A stretch of DNA of 44,972 bases, taken from the NCBI GenBank assembly GCA_024403255.1, contig JAKSSE010000006.1, positions 1-44,972 on the forward strand, given 5' to 3'. How positions within the stretch are numbered: position 1 is the first letter of the stretch; the number at the start of each line of letters is the position of its first letter. The notes beneath the pieces were generated by a model. That model ran no database searches and was not told the DNA's origin. It saw nothing but the letters and a program-made list of their open reading frames with translations. The position numbers and the translations under genes were made by a program. This stretch comes from Lachnospiraceae bacterium (lineage in GTDB: Bacteria > Bacillota > Clostridia > Lachnospirales > Lachnospiraceae). Shown here in pieces: positions 7,934 to 16,716 of the stretch.

Positions 7934-9095
7934 TCATTTAACTGGAAATCTTATTCCATTTTGGCAAAACATCGCCGACGAAAAGTTCGGCGGTTTTTAT
8001 GGTCTTGTAACTGCCGATGGAAAAGTTCATAAAGAAGCAGAAAAAGGCACAATATTACATGCCAGAATCCTATGGTTCTTTTCTAACGCTTCAATTTTAT
8101 TAGGCAAAGAGATTCCTGCCACAAAACATGCTTATGAATGGATTAAAAACATTGCTTTAGATAAAGAAAACGGCGGAGTTTACTGGTCAACCACCTTCGA
8201 CGGAAAGCCTCTTGATACAACAAAACATACTTATTGTCAGGCTTTTGCAATCTATGGCTTATCTTCTTACTATCTTTTGACCAAAGACGAAGAAGCACTT
8301 AAAATTGCCTGCGACTTATACCACATAATCGAAGAAAGATGCGTTGGCGAACTTTCTTATCGCGAGGCATTTAACGTAGACTTCACTCCAACATCAAACG
8401 AAAAACTTTCAGAGAACGGAGTTGAAGCATATTACACCATGAACACTCTCCTTCACGTTATGGAAGGATATACCGAATTATATAGAGCACTTTTAGCTAG
8501 TGGCGACACCTTGGCGGAAGAATTGGCTGACAAGTTAAATAACTGCTTAAAAATAGAATATGAAAAAATATATTCGCCAGAACTAAAGCGTCAGCTTGTA
8601 TTCTTTGATGATAAATTTGATTCAATCATCGATCTTTACTCGTACGGTCACGACATCGAAACCTCATGGCTACTTGATCGTACCGTCGAAGTTCTCGGTG
8701 ATAAATGTGAAAACAAAGATGCTCTTTTAGCAATGACACAGCAGTTTGCCGAGGAAGTTTATTCCATCGCATTCGACGGCCACTCTCTTCCATACGAAGC
8801 TGAAAATGGTATTGTAAATACCACCAGAGCATGGTGGGTTCAGGCAGAAACAGCTTTAGGTTTCAATCATGCTTATAAAAAAACAGGCGATGAAAAATTT
8901 AAAGAAGCCACAAAGAAAGTCTGGCAATACATAAAGACTAATTTTATTGTCGCAAAATACTTTGGAGATGAGCCATCCGAATGGCTAAATGAACTAACTA
9001 TGGATGGAAAATCCAAAGACATGGATCTAGTATCCATTTGGAAATGCCCTTATCACAACGGAAGAATGTGTATTGAGCTTATAAATAACTTATAA
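7914..9095 (+). CDS. Cellobiose 2-epimerase (N-acylglucosamine 2-epimerase family)
   Basis: Predicted to interconvert cellobiose and glucosyl-mannose (beta-1,4-linked oligosaccharides) in the cytoplasm, feeding mannan or cellulose breakdown. The 393-residue protein has the (alpha/alpha)6-barrel family signatures: HARILWFFS, HTYCQAFAIYGL, EAYYTMNTLLHVMEGYT, YGHDIETSWLL, TRAWWVQAE and KCPYHNGRMC, which include the catalytic histidines. The ATG at 7914, with AGGA nine bases before it, is preferred over the TTG at 7911. It overlaps the end of the glycosyltransferase gene and ends at a bidirectional terminator. No mannosylglucose phosphorylase is next to it, unlike in many rumen bacteria. Confidence 0.88.
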   Translation: MKQEIFNHLTGNLIPFWQNIADEKFGGFYGLVTADGKVHKEAEKGTILHARILWFFSNASILLGKEIPATKHAYEWIKNIALDKENGGVYWSTTFDGKPLDTTKHTYCQAFAIYGLSSYYLLTKDEEALKIACDLYHIIEERCVGELSYREAFNVDFTPTSNEKLSENGVEAYYTMNTLLHVMEGYTELYRALLASGDTLAEELADKLNNCLKIEYEKIYSPELKRQLVFFDDKFDSIIDLYSYGHDIETSWLLDRTVEVLGDKCENKDALLAMTQQFAEEVYSIAFDGHSLPYEAENGIVNTTRAWWVQAETALGFNHAYKKTGDEKFKEATKKVWQYIKTNFIVAKYFGDEPSEWLNELTMDGKSKDMDLVSIWKCPYHNGRMCIELINNL

Positions 9096-9130
9096 AAAAT
9101 ACCCCCGGAACCAGTCCGGGGATATTTTTT
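9094..9130. terminator. Bidirectional terminator between convergent genes
   Basis: The stem 9100-9109/9115-9124 (core CCCCGGA/TCCGGGG, one mismatch further out) is flanked by an A run on the left and ATTTTTT on the right, so it can end transcripts from both sides. Its right flank overlaps the stop codon of the minus-strand aminotransferase. Confidence 0.85.
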
Positions 9131-10478
9131 AGAGAGTTTTCGCTATTGCGGCTAGCGAATCATAAAATGCCAAACAAAAATCTTCGATAATTCTTTTATC
9201 CATAGGGGTCGACAACGCCATAAGTCCTCTCGGAGCTATGAAGAAACCACGTTTTAGCATCTCAAGGTGAACTATCTTACAAAGATCTTTGTTTTCTAAC
9301 GTAACGTCCGTGTAATTTGCAGGCTCATTTTTCAGGAAATGATAATTAAGTAATGAGCCCGACTGGGTGACACATCCTTCTATTCCGGTTTTGTCAAAAG
9401 CATCAACCATGCCCTTTTTTGCCATATCGGCGAGTTTTTCCAATCTGTCACAATCACACTGTTTATACTGAATCATTGCTGCATAACCAGCAGCCATAGT
9501 TGCTCTATTTCCGTTAAATGTACCACTCTGAGTAACATGTACTTTACTGGTTGAGTTAAAGACATCCATGATATCTTTTCGACCTCCAACTGCTCCAACT
9601 GGAAGTCCTCCACCAATTATTTTTCCAAAGGCTGAAATATCAGGTATTACACCGTATTTTTTCTGCGCTCCACCTTCTGATAATCTAAGAGCCTGCACCT
9701 CATCGTAGATAAGAAGAACATCGTTTGCTTTAGTTATCTCTCTAAGCGCCTGCAAAAACTCTTTCTTTGCAGGAATGATGCCACCTGCTCCAAGAAATGG
9801 TTCAACAATTACTGCTGCTATTTCCTTTGCATGTTCCTCTATAACTTTTTTTGCTGTATCTATATCGTTGTAAGGGATGATAAACATTTCATCCGCTATC
9901 TTTTCGCTTACTCCAGGAATATCCGGTCTTGGAATAAGATTGTTTTCAGGTTTTTCATAATCAAGTGTATCCGGCGATACATTATATTCCATCATGTCCG
10001 TTGTGCCGTGATACCCACCAAGCATTTTTACAATGCCATTTTTCTTTGTATACACTTTTGCTGCTCGAGTAGCAAAAAGTGTCGCTTCAGTTCCCGAATT
10101 GCAGAATCTAACCTGTTCTACACAAGGAACCCTTTCTACCAAAAGTTCTGCCAGCTTAACCTGTTCTTCTATTCCTGCAGGTGCCGCAGTTCCTCTTTTT
10201 GCAACATCACAAATAGCATTAGCTATCTTTTCATTTGCATGTCCATGAATTAACGACGTGTAATTATTCAAAAAATCATAATATCTGTTTCCATCGACAT
10301 CAGTTATCGTAGCCCCTTTACCACTTTCAATAGTAAGAGGAAAAGGAGGATAGTAGGACACGGTTCTTGTCTCTCCACCTGCCAAATATAATTTTGCTTT
10401 TTCAAACGCCTTACCAGAAATTGGATTCTTTTCGGCATATTCTTTTTTTAGGTTTTCATAATACCCTTCAAGACCCAT
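9129..10478 (-). CDS. Class III aminotransferase, glutamate-1-semialdehyde aminomutase-like
   Basis: A PLP-dependent fold-type I enzyme of 449 residues most similar in layout to HemL: GETRTVSYYPP near the N-terminus, FCNSGTEATLFATRAAK for phosphate binding, YDEVQALRLSEGG, and the lysine of FGKIIGGGLPVGAVGG as the PLP Schiff-base residue. Heme synthesis is unlikely because no other hem gene is nearby and it ends a transporter operon; an amine or amino-acid substrate is more plausible. The ATG at 10478 (GGAGGA before it) is preferred to the TTG at 10493. It is the last gene of the operon and follows the kinase-like gene by 20 bases. Confidence 0.85.
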   Translation of the reverse strand: MGLEGYYENLKKEYAEKNPISGKAFEKAKLYLAGGETRTVSYYPPFPLTIESGKGATITDVDGNRYYDFLNNYTSLIHGHANEKIANAICDVAKRGTAAPAGIEEQVKLAELLVERVPCVEQVRFCNSGTEATLFATRAAKVYTKKNGIVKMLGGYHGTTDMMEYNVSPDTLDYEKPENNLIPRPDIPGVSEKIADEMFIIPYNDIDTAKKVIEEHAKEIAAVIVEPFLGAGGIIPAKKEFLQALREITKANDVLLIYDEVQALRLSEGGAQKKYGVIPDISAFGKIIGGGLPVGAVGGRKDIMDVFNSTSKVHVTQSGTFNGNRATMAAGYAAMIQYKQCDCDRLEKLADMAKKGMVDAFDKTGIEGCVTQSGSLLNYHFLKNEPANYTDVTLENKDLCKIVHLEMLKRGFFIAPRGLMALSTPMDKRIIEDFCLAFYDSLAAIAKTL

Positions 10479-10498
10479 GGCACTATCCTCCAACTAAA

Positions 10499-11095
10499 TT
10501 ACTCTATTCCAAATTTTTTCTTTGCCACACTAACAATAGCCTCTGCAGTTCCTTCAACTCCCAAGGTTCCACTATCAAGCATTACATGAATATGGTTCAT
10601 GTCGTTAGGGAGGTATTTTGCATACTTCATATGATATGCATCTCTTGCCTTATCAACTTCCTTGATTCTTTTTAAAGCTTCTTCTGGTGCTAAATCAAGT
10701 ACGTCTACACAGTTTTTAATTCTGCTGCCATATGATGCATAGATGAAAACATTAAGTACATTTTCATTATTTCTAAGAACATAATCTGCGCATCTTCCAA
10801 CAACAATACATGATGATTTGTCAGCCAGATTCATTATGATTCTTTCCTGTTCGTCAAAGATTTGATCTTTAAGCTCTGATGAACCATTGCCCAAAGGAAA
10901 CTGCATTCCAAAGAATTTTCCTCCATGGCTCTCTTCTGAATCACTTATTTTAGAAACAGGTACACCCATCTTTTTTGCTGTCGCATCTACGATATCTCTA
11001 TCGTAATATTCAATGTCTAAAAGCTGAGCTACTTTCTGTGCAACCTGGCGTCCAAGACTTCCAAATTGTCTGTTTAAAACTATTGTATATTTCAT
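10499..11095 (-). CDS. Cytidylate kinase-like family protein (AAK6/Cytidylate_kin2)
   Basis: A 198-residue P-loop kinase-like protein. It starts MKYTIVLNRQFGSLGRQVAQKVA, the family's degenerate Walker A form, and has YYDRDIVDATAKKMG, VVGRCADYVL and the late helix KEVDKARDAYH. It belongs to the group annotated as cytidylate kinase-like, whose true substrate is mostly unknown. True CMP kinase (Cmk) would be expected elsewhere. GAGGAAA precedes the ATG. Its placement between the solute-binding gene and an aminotransferase suggests phosphorylation of the imported substrate or a breakdown product, which is inference. Confidence 0.8.
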   Translation of the reverse strand: MKYTIVLNRQFGSLGRQVAQKVAQLLDIEYYDRDIVDATAKKMGVPVSKISDSEESHGGKFFGMQFPLGNGSSELKDQIFDEQERIIMNLADKSSCIVVGRCADYVLRNNENVLNVFIYASYGSRIKNCVDVLDLAPEEALKRIKEVDKARDAYHMKYAKYLPNDMNHIHVMLDSGTLGVEGTAEAIVSVAKKKFGIE

Positions 11096-11117
11096 TTAGT
11101 TTCCTCTTTTCTGATTA

Positions 11118-12053
11118 TTATTCAGCAAGGTTAACAGTATGACCACTTGCTGAATCGCAGAATACTGCTGCACTCATATTCCACTTTTCAAAGATTGCCT
11201 GTAATCTTCCATCATCCTTCATTGCGTTAAGAACGGTGTTAAACTCAGCTACAAATTCCTTATCTGCTGCTCTAAAACCAAATCCTGCAACTGCATCTTC
11301 AAGCTGTGGAGTGTATGAATCAAGATACTTAAGGCTAAGATTTGAATCATCAGCCATAGTAGGTGCTGCTGCAAAACAGTCGCAAAGAACTGCATCTGCC
11401 TGACCTGAGTTTACTGCTGCAAAAGTTAAATCGTTTGAGGTATAGTAATCAAGTGAGCCAACCTTACCTTCTGCTACCATAGCCTCTGCAAGGTCTGCTG
11501 CTACAGAACCAGAAGTTACAGCAAGCTTTTTGTCTGCAAGGTCTGCCTCAGCTGCGATATCTGAATCAGCTGCTATAAGCACACAGTCATTCTCATAGTA
11601 GATAACATCACTGAAGTATACTCCCTGCTGCATTCTAGCCTCAGTGATATACATTCCATCACAGGTACAATCAACATTGTCATTGTTAAGTTCAAGAATA
11701 ACTGACTCGTAAGCGGTAGGTTTAACCTCAATATTAGTTACGCCAAGTTCGCCAAGTACTGCTGTTAAAATGTCATAGTCAACGCCTACCCAAGCACCGC
11801 TTTCATCCTGATAAATATATGGTGCAAATGGATCCGCACCAATTCTAAATCCATTATCAATGTAGTTCTGCAAAGCTGCACTAACCTCTCCCTCAGCTGG
11901 TGCCTCTGCCTCTTCTGCTGGTGCTTCTTCTGCCTCAGTGGTTTCTGTTGTCTCCTCTTTTGCTGCTGGAGCCGCACTCTCTGTTGCGCCACATGCGACA
12001 AAACTTGCCGTCATCGTGATTGCCATCATCAATCCTAAAATCTTTTTCTTCAT
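11118..12053 (-). CDS. Polar amino acid ABC transporter, substrate-binding lipoprotein
   Basis: An extracellular solute-binding protein of the SBP_bac_3 family, 311 residues. The N-terminus MKKKILGLMMAITMTASFVAC is a lipoprotein signal with the lipid-anchor cysteine in VAC. A Glu/Ala/Pro-rich linker (about 25-55) precedes the binding domain, which has GADPFAPYIYQDESGAWVG and VDYDILTAV near its start. The ATG at 12053 follows a perfect AAGGAGGA; the in-frame start at 12092 is rejected because it overlaps the permease gene. It works with the permease and ATPase just upstream. The ligand cannot be told from sequence; the flanking aminotransferases suggest an amino acid or omega-amino acid. Confidence 0.92.
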   Translation of the reverse strand: MKKKILGLMMAITMTASFVACGATESAAPAAKEETTETTEAEEAPAEEAEAPAEGEVSAALQNYIDNGFRIGADPFAPYIYQDESGAWVGVDYDILTAVLGELGVTNIEVKPTAYESVILELNNDNVDCTCDGMYITEARMQQGVYFSDVIYYENDCVLIAADSDIAAEADLADKKLAVTSGSVAADLAEAMVAEGKVGSLDYYTSNDLTFAAVNSGQADAVLCDCFAAAPTMADDSNLSLKYLDSYTPQLEDAVAGFGFRAADKEFVAEFNTVLNAMKDDGRLQAIFEKWNMSAAVFCDSASGHTVNLAE

Positions 12054-12091
12054 AATACTGTCCTCCTTAGTAATAAATGGTCTCCCATACA

Positions 12092-12772
12092 TTATCTTTT
12101 TGATCTGTTTAATTTTTTCTCCAGACTTCTTACAATTTGCGAAAGTGGCAAACTGATTACCAAATAAAGCAAAGCAAGAATTGTATATGACTCAATTGTC
12201 TGGAATGTTTTTGCTGCATAGTTTTTTGTAACAAGAAGTAATTCCGCTGCCGATATAGATGCCAAAATAGAGGTGTCTTTTATCATGGTAATGATATAGT
12301 TACCAAAAACTGGAATCGAATTTCTTATTGCATTCGGAATTATGAATTTCATCATTACCTGACTCTTTTTAAAGCCAAGAGCCAATCCTGCTTCCATCTG
12401 GCCATTATCAATTGCTAAAATTGCTGAGCGAATGACTTCTGACATATAACACGCATAATTAAGACCGAATCCCATTACGCCTGCAAGAATCGCAGTAATA
12501 TTTACCTTTACGCCAAACATTTTAAAAAGTGCTGGAAAAACAAAGTATATATAAAAGCACTGAACAAGTAACGGCGTTCCTCTTATAAACTCGACAATCA
12601 CAAGTAAAACTCTGTCTAAAATCTTATTCTGCGACAAACGTCCCAACGCTATTAAAAAGCCAAGGATAAACGCCAACACGAAAGCAAAAAGAGTTATCTC
12701 TAATACAGTCAAAAGCGCAGGGCCAAGACTGGGATACAGCTGTATAAAAGCTTCTTTAAAATTAACTGTCAT
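12092..12772 (-). CDS. Polar amino acid ABC transporter, permease
   Basis: A 226-residue HisM/GlnP-type inner-membrane permease with about five hydrophobic helices. The EAA loop that docks to the ATPase is visible as EAGLALGFKKSQVMMKFIIP (about residues 142-161), and FIRGTPLLVQ is the family's early motif. GGAGG precedes the ATG. It follows the ATPase gene by three bases and is followed by the binding protein, the complete set for a homodimeric importer. Confidence 0.93.
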   Translation of the reverse strand: MTVNFKEAFIQLYPSLGPALLTVLEITLFAFVLAFILGFLIALGRLSQNKILDRVLLVIVEFIRGTPLLVQCFYIYFVFPALFKMFGVKVNITAILAGVMGFGLNYACYMSEVIRSAILAIDNGQMEAGLALGFKKSQVMMKFIIPNAIRNSIPVFGNYIITMIKDTSILASISAAELLLVTKNYAAKTFQTIESYTILALLYLVISLPLSQIVRSLEKKLNRSKR

Positions 12773-12775
12773 CTC

Positions 12776-13525
12776 TTATGCCTCCTCTTTGATTACTCGT
12801 GCCAAAAATTCCTTTGTTCGTGGATTCTTTGGATTTGTAAATATTTCTTCTGGACTGCCTTCCTCTGCAACATATCCATCTGCCATGAAAATCACTCTGT
12901 CTGCAACTTCTCTTGCGAACTGCATTTCATGAGTAACAACTATCATTGTCATACCTGTATCTGCAATGTCTTTCATAACCTTTAAAACATCACCTACAAG
13001 TTCTGGATCTAATGCTGATGTAGGTTCATCAAAAAGCAAAACATCCGGGCTCATTGCTAGCGCTCTTGCAATTGCAACTCGTTGTTGCTGACCACCTGAA
13101 AGAGTTTCTGGATAAGCTTTTGCAAAAGACTTAAGTCCGACCTTATCAAGCAAATCAAGTGCAAGTTCTTCAGCTTCCTTTTTTTCCATCTTGTTTAAAG
13201 ATATAGGAGCTACAGTCACGTTATTTAATACGCTCTTATTCTGGAACAGATTGAATCTTTGAAATACCATTCCAACCTTTTTTCTATAATCTGAAGCGAC
13301 AAAATCTTTTCTCGTGATATCATCACCGTTGTATAAAATCTCACCGCCACTTGCTGTTTCAAGAAGATTAAGGCATCTAAGCAAAGTACTTTTTCCTGAT
13401 CCTGATGGGCCGATGATAACAACAACCTCACCCTTATGGATTTCCATATTTACATCCCGCAAAACCTCAAGATCATCAAAATTTTTCTTTACATTCTTTA
13501 TTTCAAAAACAACCTGGTCTTTCAT
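12776..13525 (-). CDS. Polar amino acid ABC transporter, ATP-binding protein
   Basis: A 249-residue GlnQ-type ATPase. It has Walker [10 protein letters not shown] (about 39-47), the Q-loop ([11 protein letters not shown]), signature LSGGQQQR (about 142-149), Walker [14 protein letters not shown] and the switch histidine in VVTHEM. All catalytic residues are intact. AGGAG precedes the ATG. It lies 18 bases after the first aminotransferase gene, in the same operon. Confidence 0.95.
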   Translation of the reverse strand: MKDQVVFEIKNVKKNFDDLEVLRDVNMEIHKGEVVVIIGPSGSGKSTLLRCLNLLETASGGEILYNGDDITRKDFVASDYRKKVGMVFQRFNLFQNKSVLNNVTVAPISLNKMEKKEAEELALDLLDKVGLKSFAKAYPETLSGGQQQRVAIARALAMSPDVLLFDEPTSALDPELVGDVLKVMKDIADTGMTMIVVTHEMQFAREVADRVIFMADGYVAEEGSPEEIFTNPKNPRTKEFLARVIKEEA

Positions 13526-13543
13526 ATTGAGATCTCCTCTTAT

Positions 13544-14869
13544 CTAGCCTAAAACCTCTAAAAGAGATTTTTCTAAAATATCTACAAGCTCATCTATCTC
13601 TTCTCTCTTTACATCAAAGCTTGTTCCTATCATGATTCCATCGCCTCTTATGCCGCGATCCATATTGACGCTTGTCATAATAATCAGGCCATTTTTCATA
13701 CATGCTTTAAAGATTTTCTCTGCTATTTTTTCAGTTCTAGGGAAGCTTTCTTTTGTTTCCTTATCAGCTACTATTTCGATTGCCTGCATAAGACCCATGC
13801 CACGTACATCTCCAATAAAGCTGTACTTGTCTTTTAAAGCCTCAAGTCTTGTTCGTAAATGTGCCCCCTGTGCCCTTACATTTTCTAGCAATCCTTCGTC
13901 TTTTATGATTTCTAATGTTTTCTTTACAACTGCTGAAGCAATTGGGTTACCTGCCCATGTATGTCCAACAGGGAAACCACCTGCATCCTCAATCGGCTTC
14001 GCTGCTTTAGCTGTACATGCAACGCATCCGATAGGGAAGTATCCACCGCCCATTGACTTGGCTAATGCAACAATATCTGGAACTACACCATACTGTTCTA
14101 TAGCCAGCATGCTTCCGGTTCTACCAGAACCACACATAACTTCATCCAAAACCATAAGTACATCGTATTTATCACAGATTTCTCTAATTCTCTTATAGTA
14201 TTCCTTAGGTGGTGTTACACATCCCATTGTGGTTCCAACCACTGTCTCGCAAATAAATGCTGCTACTGTATCTGGACCTGCTGTTAAAATTGCAGTTTCA
14301 AGTTCATTTGCACATTCAAGCATGCAATTTTCAGGATTCTTACCTGCCCAGCATCTGTAACAATATGGAGGCATTATGTGACCATCTTCTCTTAAGATTG
14401 CTGCAAACTCTTTTCTTCTGCCTGGGTTTCCACCATATGCAAGAGCATCTGTTGTATATCCGTGATAGCTCATCCATCGGCCTATAATTTTATTTTTCTG
14501 TGGTTTGCCCTGGTGATACCAATGTAGTCTTGCAAGCTTTGTTGCACATTCTGTAGATTCGGTTCCTCCTGATACCAGGAAAAATTTATCCATTGCAGGA
14601 AAATTTTCTTTTAATGTATCGGTAGCCTCGTTTACTATTTTTGAACTGACGTGATGTCTATGTACAAACGAAAGCTCTTCAGCCTGCTTTGCCATGACCT
14701 CTGCCATCTCTTTTCTTCCAAAGCCCAAACTTGAACTAATCGATCCAGCACATCCATCTATGTATCTTTTTCCATCCTCGTCATACATATAGATGCCTTC
14801 ACCTTTTACGATTAATGGATAATCAAAATCAGTCTCGAAGTATAAAATGTTAGGATGATTGTTTGCCAT
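13544..14869 (-). CDS. Class III aminotransferase (omega-amino acid type)
   Basis: A 441-residue PLP enzyme of the acetylornithine/4-aminobutyrate/beta-alanine aminotransferase superfamily. Visible features are VSGGTESTECATKLAR (phosphate binding), MSYHGYTTDALAYGG, LDEVMCGSGRTGSM with the cofactor aspartate, and the Schiff-base lysine in ALAKSMGGGYFPIG. The substrate is probably an amine or omega-amino acid taken up by the downstream transporter. The cysteine-rich insert PPYCYRCWAGKNPENC (about 166-181) is notable. AGAGGTG precedes the ATG. It is the first gene of the operon, with a terminator-like hairpin in its leader and the PucR regulator immediately upstream. Confidence 0.88.
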   Translation of the reverse strand: MANNHPNILYFETDFDYPLIVKGEGIYMYDEDGKRYIDGCAGSISSSLGFGRKEMAEVMAKQAEELSFVHRHHVSSKIVNEATDTLKENFPAMDKFFLVSGGTESTECATKLARLHWYHQGKPQKNKIIGRWMSYHGYTTDALAYGGNPGRRKEFAAILREDGHIMPPYCYRCWAGKNPENCMLECANELETAILTAGPDTVAAFICETVVGTTMGCVTPPKEYYKRIREICDKYDVLMVLDEVMCGSGRTGSMLAIEQYGVVPDIVALAKSMGGGYFPIGCVACTAKAAKPIEDAGGFPVGHTWAGNPIASAVVKKTLEIIKDEGLLENVRAQGAHLRTRLEALKDKYSFIGDVRGMGLMQAIEIVADKETKESFPRTEKIAEKIFKACMKNGLIIMTSVNMDRGIRGDGIMIGTSFDVKREEIDELVDILEKSLLEVLG

Positions 14870-14886
14870 TTATTAACACCTCTTTC

Positions 14887-14917
14887 CAAAAAAAATCGCC
14901 ACAGGATAACCTGTGAC
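14887..14917 (-). terminator. Terminator hairpin in the leader of the aminotransferase operon
   Basis: On the minus strand CACAGG-TTAT-CCTGTG, extendable by a T-G and a G-C pair, is followed by GCGA and a run of eight T. It ends 18 bases before the aminotransferase ATG, so it either ends the regulator's transcript or acts as an attenuator for the operon. Confidence 0.7.
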
Positions 14918-15018
14918 GTCTTTGTCGTTTATGGGTGTATTATAATTTTCCTATGTTGGACAAGTATACTTCCCTTTCCCACAATCTTTTATTATATTTT
15001 TTGTCCGTTTCAGACAAA

Positions 15019-16182
15019 TCAATTACTTATCGTCAAAATTTTCGAGAGATATATTCCAGTTTGTATCTGGTATAACCTGTTTTTTTCCAAACCTTCTGGC
15101 AAAAGCTGATCTATTTTTTTCATTCTGTATTTTATAGTATTTACGTGAACGTACATTTCATCCGCAGTCTCCTGCATATTCATATTACAACTGATATAAA
15201 CCTGAAGGGTTTCAATTAAATCAGGATGATTATATAATTCGCCTATAGACATTTTCATTATACTTTCAAGTTCTTCTTTTTGGCTAAAATCCACCAATGA
15301 AAAAATTCCTAATTCTTTATAGCTGAGTACTCTTTTTTCAGGACATAATATCCTGCCTTTTTCAAAGGTGGTGAGCACCTGTTTATAAGCCACGCTTAAA
15401 TCAGATGGCTGATTCGCCCACTCACTCACCGCAATATAATATTTATCTTTTCCCAGCTTAGTTTCTATGTACTTGTCAATTCCGTAAATTATGCTTTCCA
15501 AACTTATCTCTGTATCTGTTCCATGTGTATCAGGAATCAAAAATACAAGCTGATTCATTTTATAGTAATAAAAAATTTTTCTATGTATTGTATTCCTAAT
15601 CTTCTGAACTTCAAATTGAAGGTCTTCCGCTATAGAATTCTCTATTCGCCCTTTCCCTTCTTTTCGAACAGCTACAACACAATATCTCACATTACGCAAA
15701 TATCCATAATACTCCAGTTCAGCTTCGTAACTAATTGTAGAAGTCTCTGTCAATACGTTTCCTATAAGTATGTGTTGTCTGTTAATAGATGACATTTTTT
15801 CAAAAATCTGATTTCCGATTTTAAAAATGACATCTGCAAAGCTAACCTCTCCAGGAATAATGATAAAAGGAAACTCTTTTTCATCTGCAAATTCAACTGC
15901 TTTTTTCGGCACATCTGTAATAAATCCCAAACCCAGAACAAGCCCTGATGCTCCTTTTTCATTTAAATTTTCAATCATATTTATAAGACCGTTTTCAGCA
16001 TCGTCTTCAATTGCAATACCCGTTGTAAAAACAAGCATGTTAGGAGTAGCCCAGTCTTTTGAATTTTTAACCTCAATAACATGCCCCCATCTAATAAGAT
16101 TATTTAGGGCTGTTTTTCCCGCCAAAACCTGAGCATCTCTCATCTCTTCAAATTCAAATAATTCCTGAAAAGTAATATACAT
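15019..16182 (-). CDS. PucR-family transcriptional regulator
   Basis: A 387-residue activator-type regulator. The N-terminal PucR domain (about 1-120) begins MYITFQELFEFEEMRDAQVLAG; a GGDEF-like CdaR central region follows; and a C-terminal helix-turn-helix of the HTH_30 type is visible in MNMQETADEMYVHVNTIKYRMKKI (about residues 342-365). Family members control purine, amino acid or GABA catabolism and respond to pathway metabolites. The ATG at 16182 is chosen because GGAGGAA precedes it; in-frame starts at 16194 and 16212 have no ribosome site. It most likely controls the downstream aminotransferase/transporter operon and the divergent lipocalin-like gene. Confidence 0.88.
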   Translation of the reverse strand: MYITFQELFEFEEMRDAQVLAGKTALNNLIRWGHVIEVKNSKDWATPNMLVFTTGIAIEDDAENGLINMIENLNEKGASGLVLGLGFITDVPKKAVEFADEKEFPFIIIPGEVSFADVIFKIGNQIFEKMSSINRQHILIGNVLTETSTISYEAELEYYGYLRNVRYCVVAVRKEGKGRIENSIAEDLQFEVQKIRNTIHRKIFYYYKMNQLVFLIPDTHGTDTEISLESIIYGIDKYIETKLGKDKYYIAVSEWANQPSDLSVAYKQVLTTFEKGRILCPEKRVLSYKELGIFSLVDFSQKEELESIMKMSIGELYNHPDLIETLQVYISCNMNMQETADEMYVHVNTIKYRMKKIDQLLPEGLEKNRLYQIQTGIYLSKILTISN

Positions 16183-16226
16183 ATCTTCCTCCATATTGTC
16201 TTTTAGGGACAAATATCGTTTGAAAG

Positions 16227-16255
16227 ATTATAGGATTGAGCCATATTTTTGTCTT
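16227..16255 (-). promoter_or_regulatory. pucR-type gene promoter
   Basis: Minus strand AAGACA (16255-16250), 17-base spacer and TATAAT (16232-16227), 44 bases before the ATG at 16182. A TTTGTC word overlaps the -35 and a GACAAA word lies downstream near 16208. Confidence 0.55.
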
Positions 16256-16302
16256 GTAAATATCACTAGAATTAATGTCAATTAACCAAGAAAGGAGACG
16301 TT

Positions 16303-16716
16303 ATGCTTACAAAAGAAAAACTTATCGGAACCTGGAAACTACAGTCTTACACTATGATGGGAAAGGGCGGAGAAATATCATACCCTCTCGGAAAGGATTG
16401 TGAAGCATATTTGATGTACACAGAAGACGGTCATGTTTCTGCACAGATGTCCAAAGTTGGAAGAAGACCTTATGCGTCAAAAGATCTCCACGACGGAACC
16501 ATTGAGGAAATGGCAGAAGCTGCACACGGATATATGGCATATGCTGGAACATACACCCTGAATTTAGAAAAAGGAACCATTATGCATAATATTGAAATCA
16601 GCATGAATCCAACCTGGGAGCATCAGTCTCAGGTGAGATATGTAAATTATGATGGGGAATTTTTGACCATTACAGCTGACGTCAACGGTGGTTGCCTTGT
16701 TTGGGGTAAAGTTTAG
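16303..16716 (+). CDS. Lipocalin-like domain protein
   Basis: A 137-residue soluble protein of the lipocalin-like (Lipocalin_5, PF13924) group. It begins with the signature LIGTWKLQSY, then YLMYTEDGHVSAQM, HGYMAYAGTYTL and a beta-rich C-terminus, consistent with a small beta-barrel binding a hydrophobic ligand. There is no signal peptide, so it should be cytoplasmic. AAAGGAG precedes the ATG. It is divergent from the PucR-type regulator and may belong to the same regulon. Its stop overlaps the stop of the convergent membrane protein gene by four bases. Function is not established. Confidence 0.8.
   Translation: MLTKEKLIGTWKLQSYTMMGKGGEISYPLGKDCEAYLMYTEDGHVSAQMSKVGRRPYASKDLHDGTIEEMAEAAHGYMAYAGTYTLNLEKGTIMHNIEISMNPTWEHQSQVRYVNYDGEFLTITADVNGGCLVWGKV

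Noticed and set aside
9831-10253. 140-codon plus-strand open frame opposite the HemL-like gene
   Set aside because: Low-complexity Cys/Phe/Ile-rich translation typical of an antisense shadow, without a ribosome site.
9129-10478. True HemL (heme pathway glutamate-1-semialdehyde aminomutase)
   Set aside because: The family resemblance is real, but the gene ends an amino acid transport operon with no other heme gene present, so the heme role is not supported.
11118-12092. Earlier start of the solute-binding protein at 12092
   Set aside because: It would place 13 residues before the signal peptide, overlap the permease gene, and ignore the perfect AAGGAGGA before 12053.
16713-16716. Four-base overlap of convergent stop codons as a control element
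   Set aside because: Convergent stop overlaps are common in compact genomes, and no hairpin is present there.
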